This document shows, piece by piece, positions 16,722 through 25,333 of a stretch of 41,733 nucleotides of DNA. Each line of letters begins with the position of its first letter. Positions within the stretch are counted from its first letter, which is position 1. Origin of the DNA: Desulfobacula sp. (lineage in GTDB: Bacteria; Desulfobacterota; Desulfobacteria; Desulfobacterales; Desulfobacteraceae); NCBI GenBank assembly GCA_018645325.1, contig JABGOU010000036.1, forward strand, positions 1-41,733, given 5' to 3'. The notes under the pieces are model-generated. The model saw nothing but the letters and a program-made list of their open reading frames with translations. It had not been told where the DNA came from and made no database searches. The position numbers and the translations under genes were made by a program.

Positions 16722-18455
16722 ATGGAAATTAATCATTATGAATTTAAGTATGGCGAGTTTGGAGAAACCTTAGGGGTTCATATCAACCTGAGGGGTTTTG
16801 ATGTTCTTCGCTTCAATAATATAAGTAAAGGTACAGCCTTTACTATTAAGGAAAGGCGGAAGCTTAAACTAAGCGGTTTTCTGCCTCCAAGGGTCAAAAC
16901 CCTTGAAGATCAAGTCAAGTCAAGTCTTGATATTGTTGATCAAAAAGAAAGTGATATTGAAAAATTTGTTTATATCCGAAGTCTTTATGACAGGAATGTT
17001 GTTCTTGCCCATGCAGTCATAGCAAGTGATATAACAAAGTTTTTACCCATTATCTATACCCCCACGGTAGGTCTTGCCTGCCAGCAGTACTCCAGATTAT
17101 TCCGGGGAGCAAATGGCATCCACTTTTATCCCGGCAATATTGATTATGCAGAATATATTTTACGAAACTATACAGATCAGGACATCGGGATTGCCGTAGT
17201 AACCGACAACCAGGGAATTTTAGGGATTGGTGATCAAGGAGCCGGCGGAATATCCATCTGCCTTGGAAAATTGATGCTCTATACACAGGGTGCCGGAATT
17301 GCTCCCTGGCACTGCCTTCCCATATCCCTTGATGTGGGCACGGATAATGAAGAGCTGTTAAATGATCCAGACTATCTGGGTTGGCGGCATAAACGCCTCA
17401 AAGGCGATGAATATTATGCATTCATTGAAAAATTTGTAATAGCTTTTAAGAAGCGTTTTCCTCATGCTTTATGTCAGTGGGAGGACTTTTCAAAACAAAC
17501 GGCTTTTACTGTCCGGGATAAATACCTTAAAGAATTGATTTCCTTTAATGATGATATCCAGGGAACCGGATCCGTTGCCCTTGCCGGAATCCTTGCTGCC
17601 ATGAAGGTGACAAAACAAAAAATGACAGACCAGGTTTATCTTGTCAGTGGTGCCGGTGCAGGTGGCATTGGCATAGCCGAGCAGATCCAGACGGAACTCA
17701 TGGAACAGGGCCTTAATGAAAAAGATGCAATTGCCAAAATTTTCACTATGGATTCAAGGGGAATCGTAACCAATGACAGAGAACTTGAACCCTATAAGAT
17801 AAAATTTGCTAAAGATCCTAAAACATTGGCCTGGTTAAAAACACCTGAAGACAATACGCTTCTGGCCACGATTAAAAATGAAAAGATTACTGTATTAATC
17901 GGTACATCAGGACAGCCCGGACAATTTACAAAACAAATCGTTAAAGCCATGTGTGAAAATTCAGATAGACCGGTTATTCTTCCTTTGAGTAACCCAACCA
18001 CAAAAGCGGAAGCTCTTCCCAAAGATATCTATGAGTGGTCAAATGGTAAAGCGCTTGTGGCAACGGGATCTCCTTTTGATCCGGTTCATTACAATGGCAA
18101 AGACTATCGAGTAGGACAAATGAACAATTCATTTATTTTCCCGGGTGTAGGACTGGGTGTTGTGGCATCGGGTGCAACAGAAGTTCTGCCCGTCTTCTTT
18201 TCTGCTGCAGCCCATGCCGTTGCGGAATTTGTCAGTAAAGACGACATTAAAGACGGCATCCTTTTTCCATCCCTGGATAAATTAAGAGCAGTCTCTCTGG
18301 AAGTTGCCAAAAGAGTCGGCGCCGAAGCCATAAAGGCTGAGGTCACACAAAAAGATTGTGCTTTCTCAAAGTTTAATCATAATAATGATCCTGAAAGGCT
18401 CAATACCATTGTGGATAAAATGTGCTGGAGTCCCAAGTACTTTGATCAGCTTTAA
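16722..18455 (+). CDS. maeA: NAD-dependent malic enzyme (SfcA/MaeA type)
   Basis: This 577-aa enzyme oxidatively decarboxylates malate to pyruvate. It has the long malic-enzyme architecture: the N-terminal domain with KIIYTPTVG-like IIYTPTVGLACQQYS, the metal and malate site around LISFNDDIQGTGSVALAGIL, and the Rossmann motif VSGAGAGGIGIAEQI near the centre. LPLSNPTTKAEALP and the tail MNNSFIFPGVGLGVVA complete the family. The length fits E. coli MaeA (565) rather than short bacterial MaeB-like forms. A terminator-like hairpin stands right before its poor ribosome site (AAGGA, 13 nt from the ATG), so expression may be controlled at leader level. Confidence 0.94.
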   Translation: MEINHYEFKYGEFGETLGVHINLRGFDVLRFNNISKGTAFTIKERRKLKLSGFLPPRVKTLEDQVKSSLDIVDQKESDIEKFVYIRSLYDRNVVLAHAVIASDITKFLPIIYTPTVGLACQQYSRLFRGANGIHFYPGNIDYAEYILRNYTDQDIGIAVVTDNQGILGIGDQGAGGISICLGKLMLYTQGAGIAPWHCLPISLDVGTDNEELLNDPDYLGWRHKRLKGDEYYAFIEKFVIAFKKRFPHALCQWEDFSKQTAFTVRDKYLKELISFNDDIQGTGSVALAGILAAMKVTKQKMTDQVYLVSGAGAGGIGIAEQIQTELMEQGLNEKDAIAKIFTMDSRGIVTNDRELEPYKIKFAKDPKTLAWLKTPEDNTLLATIKNEKITVLIGTSGQPGQFTKQIVKAMCENSDRPVILPLSNPTTKAEALPKDIYEWSNGKALVATGSPFDPVHYNGKDYRVGQMNNSFIFPGVGLGVVASGATEVLPVFFSAAAHAVAEFVSKDDIKDGILFPSLDKLRAVSLEVAKRVGAEAIKAEVTQKDCAFSKFNHNNDPERLNTIVDKMCWSPKYFDQL

Positions 18456-18470
18456 CAAAAATTAAATACC

Positions 18471-18520
18471 TTGGCCAATTGCCCTTTTCTTAGGATAATT
18501 GGCCAAAAATTTTCTCTTCT
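18471..18520 (+). terminator. Terminator after maeA
   Basis: Ten-bp perfect arms TTGGCCAATT (18471-18480) and AATTGGCCAA (18497-18506) are followed by an A/T-rich tract containing TTTTCTCTTCTTT. The T-run is interrupted, so efficiency is uncertain. Confidence 0.65.
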
Positions 18521-18670
18521 TTAATTTTAACTTCTATATCAAGCTTCTTTTTATCTAATATTTTCCTTCTCCATACCCGTTCAAGTCAGTTTACCTTTCC
18601 TTCTCTGGATGGGGCATGTTGACAGGTCCCAAAATACTCATCATAATTTTAATTCTTTGTATATTTCAGC

Positions 18671-18726
18671 TTGACATAGGATTATCTGTTTGCTCTAATA
18701 TATAGAACAGTGTTCTGCATACAGAA
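18671..18726 (+). promoter_or_regulatory. Promoter and operator of the IclR-family gene
   Basis: TTGACA (18671-18676), a 17-nt spacer and TCTAAT (18694-18699) make a strong sigma-70 promoter (6/6 and 5/6). Two overlapping palindromes lie over and just after the predicted +1: AGAACA-G-TGTTCT (18704-18716) and TTCTG-CATA-CAGAA (18713-18726). Their placement suggests autorepression by the regulator encoded next. No other gene lies in the 18521-18670 stretch. Confidence 0.7.
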
Positions 18727-18751
18727 TAATTTAATTATAAAGGTCTTCTGC

Positions 18752-19531
18752 ATGACCCTTGAAAAGAAGAAATCCATATACAGCCCGACATCACCGGCAG
18801 TGGAACAGGCAGCACAATTGCTGCTTTGCCTTGGAAAAAACAATGATATGGGGTTGACAACAATCTGTAAAGAGATTGGAATCCACAAAAGCAAGGGATA
18901 TTCCATATTAACGGCATTGTCCCGATATGATTTAATTACAAAAGACAGCCTGACAAAAACCTATTCCCTTGGACCGGCCCTTATACCTCTGGCAAGAAAA
19001 GCAAGGGATAAAATTGATATCAACGCCATTGCAAAAGATCATCTTCAAAAGCTTGCCCATGAAACCAAGGCAAGCGTATTGCTGGGTATCATCTTTAATG
19101 ATCAATTCTATATTGCAGGAAAATATGATGGAAACGACAAGCTTTCAGTTACCGTCCGACAACACCAATCCCTGCACATAACTCACGGGTCCCATGGGAA
19201 AGCTATTTTTGCCTTCCTCAATGAAAAAGATCAGCAAAGAATCATTAAATCAAATCAGCTCTTTTTTCATGGCGATATTGAATCTTTTGATAAAGAAAGG
19301 CTAGATCAAGAGCTTATGTTCTGCCGTAAAAACGGATATGCAGTTGATAATGGTGAGATAACACCGGGAATCACTGCTGTGAGTGCACCTGTTTTTGATC
19401 ATAACAATGAAGTGGCTGCAGGCATCGTGCTTGTAGGAACTTTTACTAAAGACAAGTTTGAAACCTTTGGAAAACTGGTTGCAACGACAGGCCGGATCAT
19501 TTCCAATCAGGCCGGAGCTCAATTATCATAA
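18752..19531 (+). CDS. IclR-family transcriptional regulator
   Basis: A 259-aa protein with an N-terminal winged helix-turn-helix (about 13-70: LTTICKEIGIHKSKGYSILTAL) and the C-terminal IclR effector-binding domain (about 85-255, with ITHGSHGKAIFAFL and the tail motif ITAVSAPVFDHNNEVAAGIVL). IclR proteins sense small organic acids or aromatics. It precedes the molybdoenzyme modules by 27 nt in the same direction and is likely their regulator as well as its own. I chose the ATG at 18752, preceded by AAAGG. The frame extends 14 codons further up, but that part overlaps the operator palindromes. Confidence 0.86.
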   Translation: MTLEKKKSIYSPTSPAVEQAAQLLLCLGKNNDMGLTTICKEIGIHKSKGYSILTALSRYDLITKDSLTKTYSLGPALIPLARKARDKIDINAIAKDHLQKLAHETKASVLLGIIFNDQFYIAGKYDGNDKLSVTVRQHQSLHITHGSHGKAIFAFLNEKDQQRIIKSNQLFFHGDIESFDKERLDQELMFCRKNGYAVDNGEITPGITAVSAPVFDHNNEVAAGIVLVGTFTKDKFETFGKLVATTGRIISNQAGAQLS

Positions 19532-19558
19532 TTTATAATAAAAATCAGGAATAGATAA

Positions 19559-22006
19559 ATGGGAAAAAGTAAAACAAATATCGTTAAAACAACCACCTGG
19601 TCTGCAGGACCGGGATGCCACGGTGGCTGCGGCGTTCTTGCTCATATTAAAGACAATAAGCTCATAAAGATAGAAGGTGACCCGGATCACCCATGGAACC
19701 AGGGTCGTCTTTGTGCAAGAGCCCTTGCCATGACCCAGTATATTGATCACCATGATAGATTGAAATCCCCCCTTAAACGCGTTGGGAAACGGGGAGAGGA
19801 TCAATTTGAGGAAATATCATGGGATGAGGCCTTTGATATTATCGAAGAAAAGATGAAAACCATCAGGGATGATTTCGGTCCTGAAAGCATGATTTTTTCT
19901 ATGGGAACCGGTCGGGATATCGGACCGTGGATTTGCATGCTGGCCTATGCATATGGCAGCCCCAATGTCATGTTTGCTTTGAGCGGAAATGCATGTTACA
20001 GCCCGAGAATTGCAGCCCTTGATACGGTGCAGGGAGATTATTGTGTATTTGATGCTGCCCAGTGGCTGCCGGGTCGGTATGATCACCCGGAATACAAGGT
20101 GCCCGAATGCATGATCATCTGGGGGTATAATATTGCTGCCACCTGCCCTGACAACCTGTTTGGACACTGGATCATTGATTTAATGAAAAAAGGGACAAAA
20201 ATCATCACTATTGATCCAAGACTTTCCTTTTTTGCCTCGCGTTCAAAACACTGGCTCCAGATCAGACCGGGAACGGATGCCGCCCTTGCCCTTGGATTTT
20301 TACACGTGATCATCAAGGAGGAGCTTTATGACCAAAATTTTCTTGAAACCTTTACAGATGCCCCAAGACTGGTCAGAAACGACACAGGTAAATTATTAAG
20401 AGAATCTGATGTTGTAAAAGAAGGATCAAGGGAAAATTTTGTTGTTTTTGACAACCCAAAAAAGGCCATCATTATCTGGAACACTCAGAAACAAGAATAT
20501 TCAATTAGCGACTCAAACCCCGCATTTACAGGTACCTTTGAAATACAACTATTAAACGGGAATACAATTGCATGCACAACGGTATGGGATAAATTCAAGA
20601 AAAACTGTGCTTTCTATACACCCCAAAAAGTTGAGGAGATCACCCTTGTTTTGGCACCCGATATTGAAAAGGCTGCCCGGTTTTATGCAAAAGCCAAACC
20701 AGCGTCCATCCACTGGGGCGTTCCCATTGACATGACTCCGGAAATCACTCCCCTGTGCCATGCCATAGCCGCTTTATGGGCTTTGACCGGCAACCTTGAT
20801 GTACCCGGTGGAAACGTATTTACCCGCTCTGCATTTAATGCCGTTGCCTATGCTTTGCCAGGAGCCGAAGGTGTAATCAAATTAAAAGATCAGGCCCAGG
20901 ACAAAACACGGATCGGCAAAGATGAATATGGGCCCTTTAATAAATTTATATGGCGATGTCAGACGGACAAGGTCATTGAACAGATTTTCAGTGAAAAGCC
21001 CTACCCTGTCAAGGGATTATGGATGCAGACCTGTAACCCTTTATCCGGTATTGGACTTGATCCGAAACTCTGGCAAAAGGCCTTGGAAAAACTGGATTTT
21101 ATTGTCGGGGTTGACCTTTTTATGACACCTTCCTTAAGATATGCCGATATCATATTATCCGCTGCCACCTTTCTTGAAAAAGACGGGGTACGATCCTGGT
21201 GGGTTCCCTTACAGACCATTAACAAGGCCTTAACAGTGGATGGCTGCAGGCCTGATGTGGAGATTAACTTTGAGCTGTCAAAACGCTTTGACCCTGATTT
21301 TAAATGGGAAACCATTCATGATCTTTTTGATGAAATCCTTGAACCCTCTGGAATGAACTTTGAAAAACTTTCTAAAAAAGGCTGGGCCCTGCCCCCGGAA
21401 AACCATGCTTCAAGACCCTATTTTCGTCATGAAAAAGGATTGTTAAGATCAGATGGGAAACCAGGATTTACAACACCATCTGGGAAATTTGAACTTTACG
21501 CAACCTTAAGAGAAGATTGGGGCCTTGAGGCCATGCCTTATTTTAAAGAACCGCCCTTTACTCCAATCTCAAGACCGGACCTGTTTAAAGATTACCCTTT
21601 GATTCTGGGGACGGGCAGACGGTCCCCGGCCTTTTTCCATTCAGAACATCGCAATATCCCATGGCTGAGAACTCTTGACCCGGACCCTGTAGTGGAAATC
21701 CACCCTGAAACCGCAAGAAAAAATAAAATCTCAAATGGCGAATGGGTGATAGTTGAAAACTGGATGGGAAAAGCCAGATTCAAGGCCAAAGTAACAAAGA
21801 TCGTTCCGCCATGGATGGTTATGGCTGCCCATGGATGGTGGTTCCCGGAAGAAAAAGATGACCCTTTATTTCACACATTTGAATCCAATATCAATATGCT
21901 GATTCCCATGAATGAACAGGGAAAAGACGGACTGGGAACACCCATGAAGCATCTTTTATGCAGAATAAAAAAAGAAGTATTGGGGGTTAAAAACAATGAA
22001 ATCTAA
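19559..22006 (+). CDS. DMSO-reductase-family molybdo/tungstopterin oxidoreductase, copy 1
   Basis: This 815-aa catalytic subunit has the usual order: Fe-S domain (1-60), bis-MGD-binding core, and C-terminal molydop-binding domain (about 670-800, from PLILGTGRRSP). Cys146 in SGNACYSPR sits where the metal ligand is expected. The N-terminal cluster motif is unusual: Cys20-x3-Cys24-x27-Cys52 is kept, but the first Cys of the normal CxxCxxxC is Gly17. No Tat signal is present, so it should be cytoplasmic. The start codon of the small Fe-S partner overlaps its end by 11 nt. The substrate is unknown; oxidoreductase, hydroxylase, dehydroxylase and hydratase chemistry all occur in this superfamily. 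Confidence 0.85.
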   Translation: MGKSKTNIVKTTTWSAGPGCHGGCGVLAHIKDNKLIKIEGDPDHPWNQGRLCARALAMTQYIDHHDRLKSPLKRVGKRGEDQFEEISWDEAFDIIEEKMKTIRDDFGPESMIFSMGTGRDIGPWICMLAYAYGSPNVMFALSGNACYSPRIAALDTVQGDYCVFDAAQWLPGRYDHPEYKVPECMIIWGYNIAATCPDNLFGHWIIDLMKKGTKIITIDPRLSFFASRSKHWLQIRPGTDAALALGFLHVIIKEELYDQNFLETFTDAPRLVRNDTGKLLRESDVVKEGSRENFVVFDNPKKAIIIWNTQKQEYSISDSNPAFTGTFEIQLLNGNTIACTTVWDKFKKNCAFYTPQKVEEITLVLAPDIEKAARFYAKAKPASIHWGVPIDMTPEITPLCHAIAALWALTGNLDVPGGNVFTRSAFNAVAYALPGAEGVIKLKDQAQDKTRIGKDEYGPFNKFIWRCQTDKVIEQIFSEKPYPVKGLWMQTCNPLSGIGLDPKLWQKALEKLDFIVGVDLFMTPSLRYADIILSAATFLEKDGVRSWWVPLQTINKALTVDGCRPDVEINFELSKRFDPDFKWETIHDLFDEILEPSGMNFEKLSKKGWALPPENHASRPYFRHEKGLLRSDGKPGFTTPSGKFELYATLREDWGLEAMPYFKEPPFTPISRPDLFKDYPLILGTGRRSPAFFHSEHRNIPWLRTLDPDPVVEIHPETARKNKISNGEWVIVENWMGKARFKAKVTKIVPPWMVMAAHGWWFPEEKDDPLFHTFESNINMLIPMNEQGKDGLGTPMKHLLCRIKKEVLGVKNNEI

Positions 22007-22334
22007 CAAAAACGGCCTTCTGATTGATTATGAATATTGTACAGGATGTTTTGCATGCACGGTTGCCTGCTGCCAGGAACATGGATGGGAAGCTCCTTTA
22101 AGCGGCATTAAAGTGATGGAAATCGTTCAGGATTTACCAAAAGACAAAGCATATCTCACCTTTTTGCCCTTCCCCACGGAGCTTTGTGTGTTGTGCGCAA
22201 AAAGGACTATAAAAGGTCTTGATCCGACCTGTGTTAAACACTGCATGGCAAATTGCCTGTCATATGGAAATTTAAAGGAACTGGCCAAAGAACTTGAAAA
22301 AAAACCAAGAATGGTTCTCTGGTCTCCCAGATAA
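21996..22334 (+). CDS. Small two-cluster ferredoxin-like subunit, partner of copy 1
   Basis: A 112-aa Fe-S protein resembling the first and last parts of DmsB/NrfC subunits condensed into one domain. Cys15, 18, 21 and 25 (CTGCFACTVAC) form one quartet. CVLC and the later CVKHC region give a second, with extra cysteines at CC (25-26) and ANC. Electrons from the molybdoenzyme probably leave through it. The ATG lies inside the end of the upstream gene, so the two are translationally coupled. There is no membrane subunit in the module, which suggests a soluble enzyme. Confidence 0.83.
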   Translation: MKSNKNGLLIDYEYCTGCFACTVACCQEHGWEAPLSGIKVMEIVQDLPKDKAYLTFLPFPTELCVLCAKRTIKGLDPTCVKHCMANCLSYGNLKELAKELEKKPRMVLWSPR

Positions 22335-22374
22335 ATTCAAACAGATAGGTTAAAATCCTATAAGGAGAAATGAC

Positions 22375-24810
22375 ATGAAAGATGATGGCGTAAAAATAAT
22401 TAAAACCACAACCTGGTCACCGGGTCCGGGTTGTCATGGCGGCTGCGGAATATTGGTTCATGTCAAGGATGAGAAAGTCATAAAGGTCGAAGGCGACCCG
22501 GATCATCCCTGGAATCAGGGAAGATTATGCTCGCGATGCCTTTCCATGACACAATACATGTACCATAAAGACAGATTGAAAAAACCATTAAAAAGGGTGG
22601 GTGAACGTGGAGAAGGCAAATTTGAAGAAATTTCATGGGATGAAGCATTTGATCTGATCGAAACAAAAATGAAAAAGATACGGGATGATCATGGCGCGGA
22701 ATCGTTTATCTTTCACCAGGGAACAGGCCGGGATATCGGTGGCTGGATTTCCATGCTGGCCTATGCCTATGGAAGTCCCAACTGGATGTTTGGGCTTTCC
22801 GGCATCTCATGCTATACGCCTCGCCTGATGATGATGTCCATCACCCAGGGGGATTTTGCAGTTGTGGACGCATCCCAATGGCACGAAAAAAGATATGATG
22901 ACCCTGAATATGTAATGCCTGAAACAGTGACCGTCTGGGGCCAAAACCTTCCTGCAACCTGTCCGGACGGCTTCTTTGGCCACTGGTATGTAGACCTGAT
23001 GAAAAAAGGGACCCAGTTTCTGGTAATTGATCCTCGATGTACCTGGATTGCTTCCAGGGCAAAGCTCTGGCTTCAACTGAGGCCGGGCACTGATGCCGCA
23101 CTTGCCCTTGGATTTATCCATGTCATGGTCAAAGAGGATCTAATAAACACGGAATTTATTGAGAAATGGACAAACTCCCCGTTTCTGGTGAGAACAGATG
23201 GAGAATGCCCAGTTCTATTAAAAGAGAGCGATCTCAAAAAAGACGGATCTAAGACCAACTTCATTGCTCACGACCCTGTTTCAGACAGCACTATAGTATG
23301 GGACACTGAAAAACAAGCATATGACAGATATGGGTTAAAACCTTCCATGGAGGGAGAATTCAATATATCCCTTACTGATGGTTCAAAGATAAAAGCAAAA
23401 ACAGTCTGGACTGTTTATAAAGAGAATGTTGAGCAGTATACACCTGAAAAAGTATCTAAAATCACCTGGGTACCTGCAGATAAAATTCAAAAAGCTGCCC
23501 GGATGTACGCAAAAAGCAAACCCTCAGCCCTGCACTGGGGACTCCCCATTGATACCATCCCTTCAACCATTCCTACATCCCAGGCAATAAATCATCTCTG
23601 GTGTCTGACCGGAAATCTTGACAACCCCGGTGGTAATGCCATTGCAAGATATGCCTATGATGTCGTGACCTATCCCTATCATGCCGGTGGTTCGGTCTTA
23701 AGTCTTCCCCCTGAAGTAGCGGCAAAAAGGATCGGGATGAATGATTATGGTCCGATAAAAGATTTCAGAGCATGGGCCCAGCCGGATAAAGTTTTGGAAC
23801 AGATCTTTTCAGGTGATCCCTATGAAGTCAAAGGCATGTGGATACAGACTGCCAATCCCATTGCCTGCACGGGCATGGAACCCAAAAAATGGCGGGATGC
23901 CATTAAAAAACTTGATTTCACCGTTTGTGTAGATCTTTTTATGACACCAACTGCCATGCTTTGTGATGTTATTTTGCCTGCGGCTACTTTTCTTGAAAAA
24001 AATTCATTAAGGGCATGGTGGGTGCCGTTGAATGCCATTAAAAAAGTGGTGGAAGTGGGTGAATGCAAATCTGATATCGATATCAATATTGAACTTTGCA
24101 AACGATTCATGAAAGACTTTCCCTATGAGAATACAGAACAGCTTTTTGACAAACTTTTAAAATCTGCAGATATCACGTATAAAGATCTTTGTGACAAGAC
24201 CTGGATGATTCCTCCCAAGGGTCACCCCAGCAGACCTTATTTTCGGCATGAAAAAGGTTTGCTCAGAGAAGATAAACACCCGGGATTCAGAACACCATCC
24301 GGTAAAATTGAGCTTTTTTCCTCCTGGCTTGAAAAATGGAAACTTGATCCAATGCCCTATCATGAGGAACCTCCCTATAGCCCTGTCAGTACACCCGATC
24401 TCTTTAAGGATTACCCCTTAATACTTTGTACGGGTCGGCGAATGGGGCCTTATTTCCACTCAGAACACAGACAGGTACCATGGCTTCGTGAACAGCAAAC
24501 CGATCCCGTGCTTGAAATCCACCCGGATACAGCACAAAAATACGGGATATCAAATGGAGAAAAAGTCTGTGTTGAAAACTGGCTTGGAAAAATCACGGTT
24601 AGAGCTCTGCTCACACAAGTTATTCATCCTGATATTGTAATGGCTGAGCATGGCTGGTGGTTTCCGGAAAAAGAAGGTAAGGAACCAAGTCTCTTTGGGG
24701 TCTGGGAAGTTAATGTTAACCAGCTTATCCCCATGTCCCATGAAGGGAAAGGTGGTTTGGGTTCCCCCATTAAAAGTATGTTGTGCAAAGTATACCCTAA
24801 CGTTGCATAA
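22375..24810 (+). CDS. DMSO-reductase-family oxidoreductase, copy 2 (paralogue)
   Basis: The 811-aa protein is collinear with copy 1 over its whole length and shares long identical blocks (for example GDPDHPWNQGRLC and RPYFRHEKGLLR). Cys20, Cys24 and Cys52 are kept, Gly17 again replaces the first cluster Cys, and an extra Cys55 is present. Cys146 (SGISCYTPR) is the predicted Mo/W ligand. Differences concentrate around residues 110-190 and 430-470, so the copies may act on different substrates or conditions. AAGGAG precedes the ATG. The last 19 nt form one arm of a large palindrome that follows. Function is not recognised beyond the superfamily. Confidence 0.85.
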   Translation: MKDDGVKIIKTTTWSPGPGCHGGCGILVHVKDEKVIKVEGDPDHPWNQGRLCSRCLSMTQYMYHKDRLKKPLKRVGERGEGKFEEISWDEAFDLIETKMKKIRDDHGAESFIFHQGTGRDIGGWISMLAYAYGSPNWMFGLSGISCYTPRLMMMSITQGDFAVVDASQWHEKRYDDPEYVMPETVTVWGQNLPATCPDGFFGHWYVDLMKKGTQFLVIDPRCTWIASRAKLWLQLRPGTDAALALGFIHVMVKEDLINTEFIEKWTNSPFLVRTDGECPVLLKESDLKKDGSKTNFIAHDPVSDSTIVWDTEKQAYDRYGLKPSMEGEFNISLTDGSKIKAKTVWTVYKENVEQYTPEKVSKITWVPADKIQKAARMYAKSKPSALHWGLPIDTIPSTIPTSQAINHLWCLTGNLDNPGGNAIARYAYDVVTYPYHAGGSVLSLPPEVAAKRIGMNDYGPIKDFRAWAQPDKVLEQIFSGDPYEVKGMWIQTANPIACTGMEPKKWRDAIKKLDFTVCVDLFMTPTAMLCDVILPAATFLEKNSLRAWWVPLNAIKKVVEVGECKSDIDINIELCKRFMKDFPYENTEQLFDKLLKSADITYKDLCDKTWMIPPKGHPSRPYFRHEKGLLREDKHPGFRTPSGKIELFSSWLEKWKLDPMPYHEEPPYSPVSTPDLFKDYPLILCTGRRMGPYFHSEHRQVPWLREQQTDPVLEIHPDTAQKYGISNGEKVCVENWLGKITVRALLTQVIHPDIVMAEHGWWFPEKEGKEPSLFGVWEVNVNQLIPMSHEGKGGLGSPIKSMLCKVYPNVA

Positions 24811-24970
24811 AAATTATATAAAAAAGATGAAACAGTCAAAATTTTTACCCTTCGGGAAAGCCATGAAGCCCTCATCTTCTTCGTTATCAAGATTTTGCAG
24901 TAGTCGACTACAGCTGCAACCTTGCTGCCTTGAATATGAGAGCTTCATGGCTTTTGCAACATTAGGGTAT
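24792..24970. repeat. Large palindrome between copy 2 and its ferredoxin
   Basis: Nested arms: ATACCCTAACGTTGCAT (24792-24808) against TTTTGCAACATTAGGGTAT (24952-24970), with one mismatch and small offset, and AAAGCCATGAAGC (24857-24869) against GCTTCATGGCTTT (24942-24954), 13 bp perfect. CTCAT pairs with ATGAG, and the centre is TAGTCGACTA (24901-24910). The outer arm lies in the coding end of copy 2. The matching gap between copy 1 and its ferredoxin has no such element. It may be an inserted repeat that lowers or separates ferredoxin expression. Confidence 0.8.
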
Positions 24971-24992
24971 ATAAAACGAAAGGATAAATAAA

Positions 24993-25328
24993 ATGTCAGA
25001 ATATGGAATGCTTATCGATTATGAATATTGTACGGGCTGCAAGACTTGTGAAGTTGCCTGTAAACAGGAATACGCACGCCCTGCCGGAAAAGTGGGAGGA
25101 GTCGAAGTAACAGAATACATTCACACTCTTCCCAATGACAAATTGTTTATCACCTATATTCCAAATTTTACGAGAGCCTGTATTTTTTGTGCCGGTCGCG
25201 TAAAAGAGGGTCTGGAACCATCCTGTGTAAAACATTGCATGGCAAGGATATTAACATTTGGTAAAATTGATGACCTGCAAAAACTAATCCCGAAAAAAAG
25301 AAAAGCCATGCTATGGACCAAGGGATAA
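24993..25328 (+). CDS. Small two-cluster ferredoxin-like subunit, partner of copy 2
   Basis: A 111-aa paralogue of the protein at 21996-22334. Cys13, 16, 19 and 23 (CTGCKTCEVAC) and the later CIFC, SCVKHC cysteines give eight in all, enough for two [4Fe-4S] clusters. It starts after a good AAAGGA site, 182 nt beyond copy 2 across a large palindrome. It ends 5 nt from the convergent cytochrome gene. The close likeness to the first ferredoxin shows that the two-gene module was duplicated as a unit. Confidence 0.83.
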   Translation: MSEYGMLIDYEYCTGCKTCEVACKQEYARPAGKVGGVEVTEYIHTLPNDKLFITYIPNFTRACIFCAGRVKEGLEPSCVKHCMARILTFGKIDDLQKLIPKKRKAMLWTKG

Positions 25329-25333
25329 TTTGA

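Noticed and set aside
19559-24810. Formate dehydrogenase or acetylene hydratase as a specific call for the two molybdoenzymes
   Set aside because: No selenocysteine or formate-dehydrogenase signature was seen, and the N-terminal cluster motif differs from both; only the superfamily is supported.
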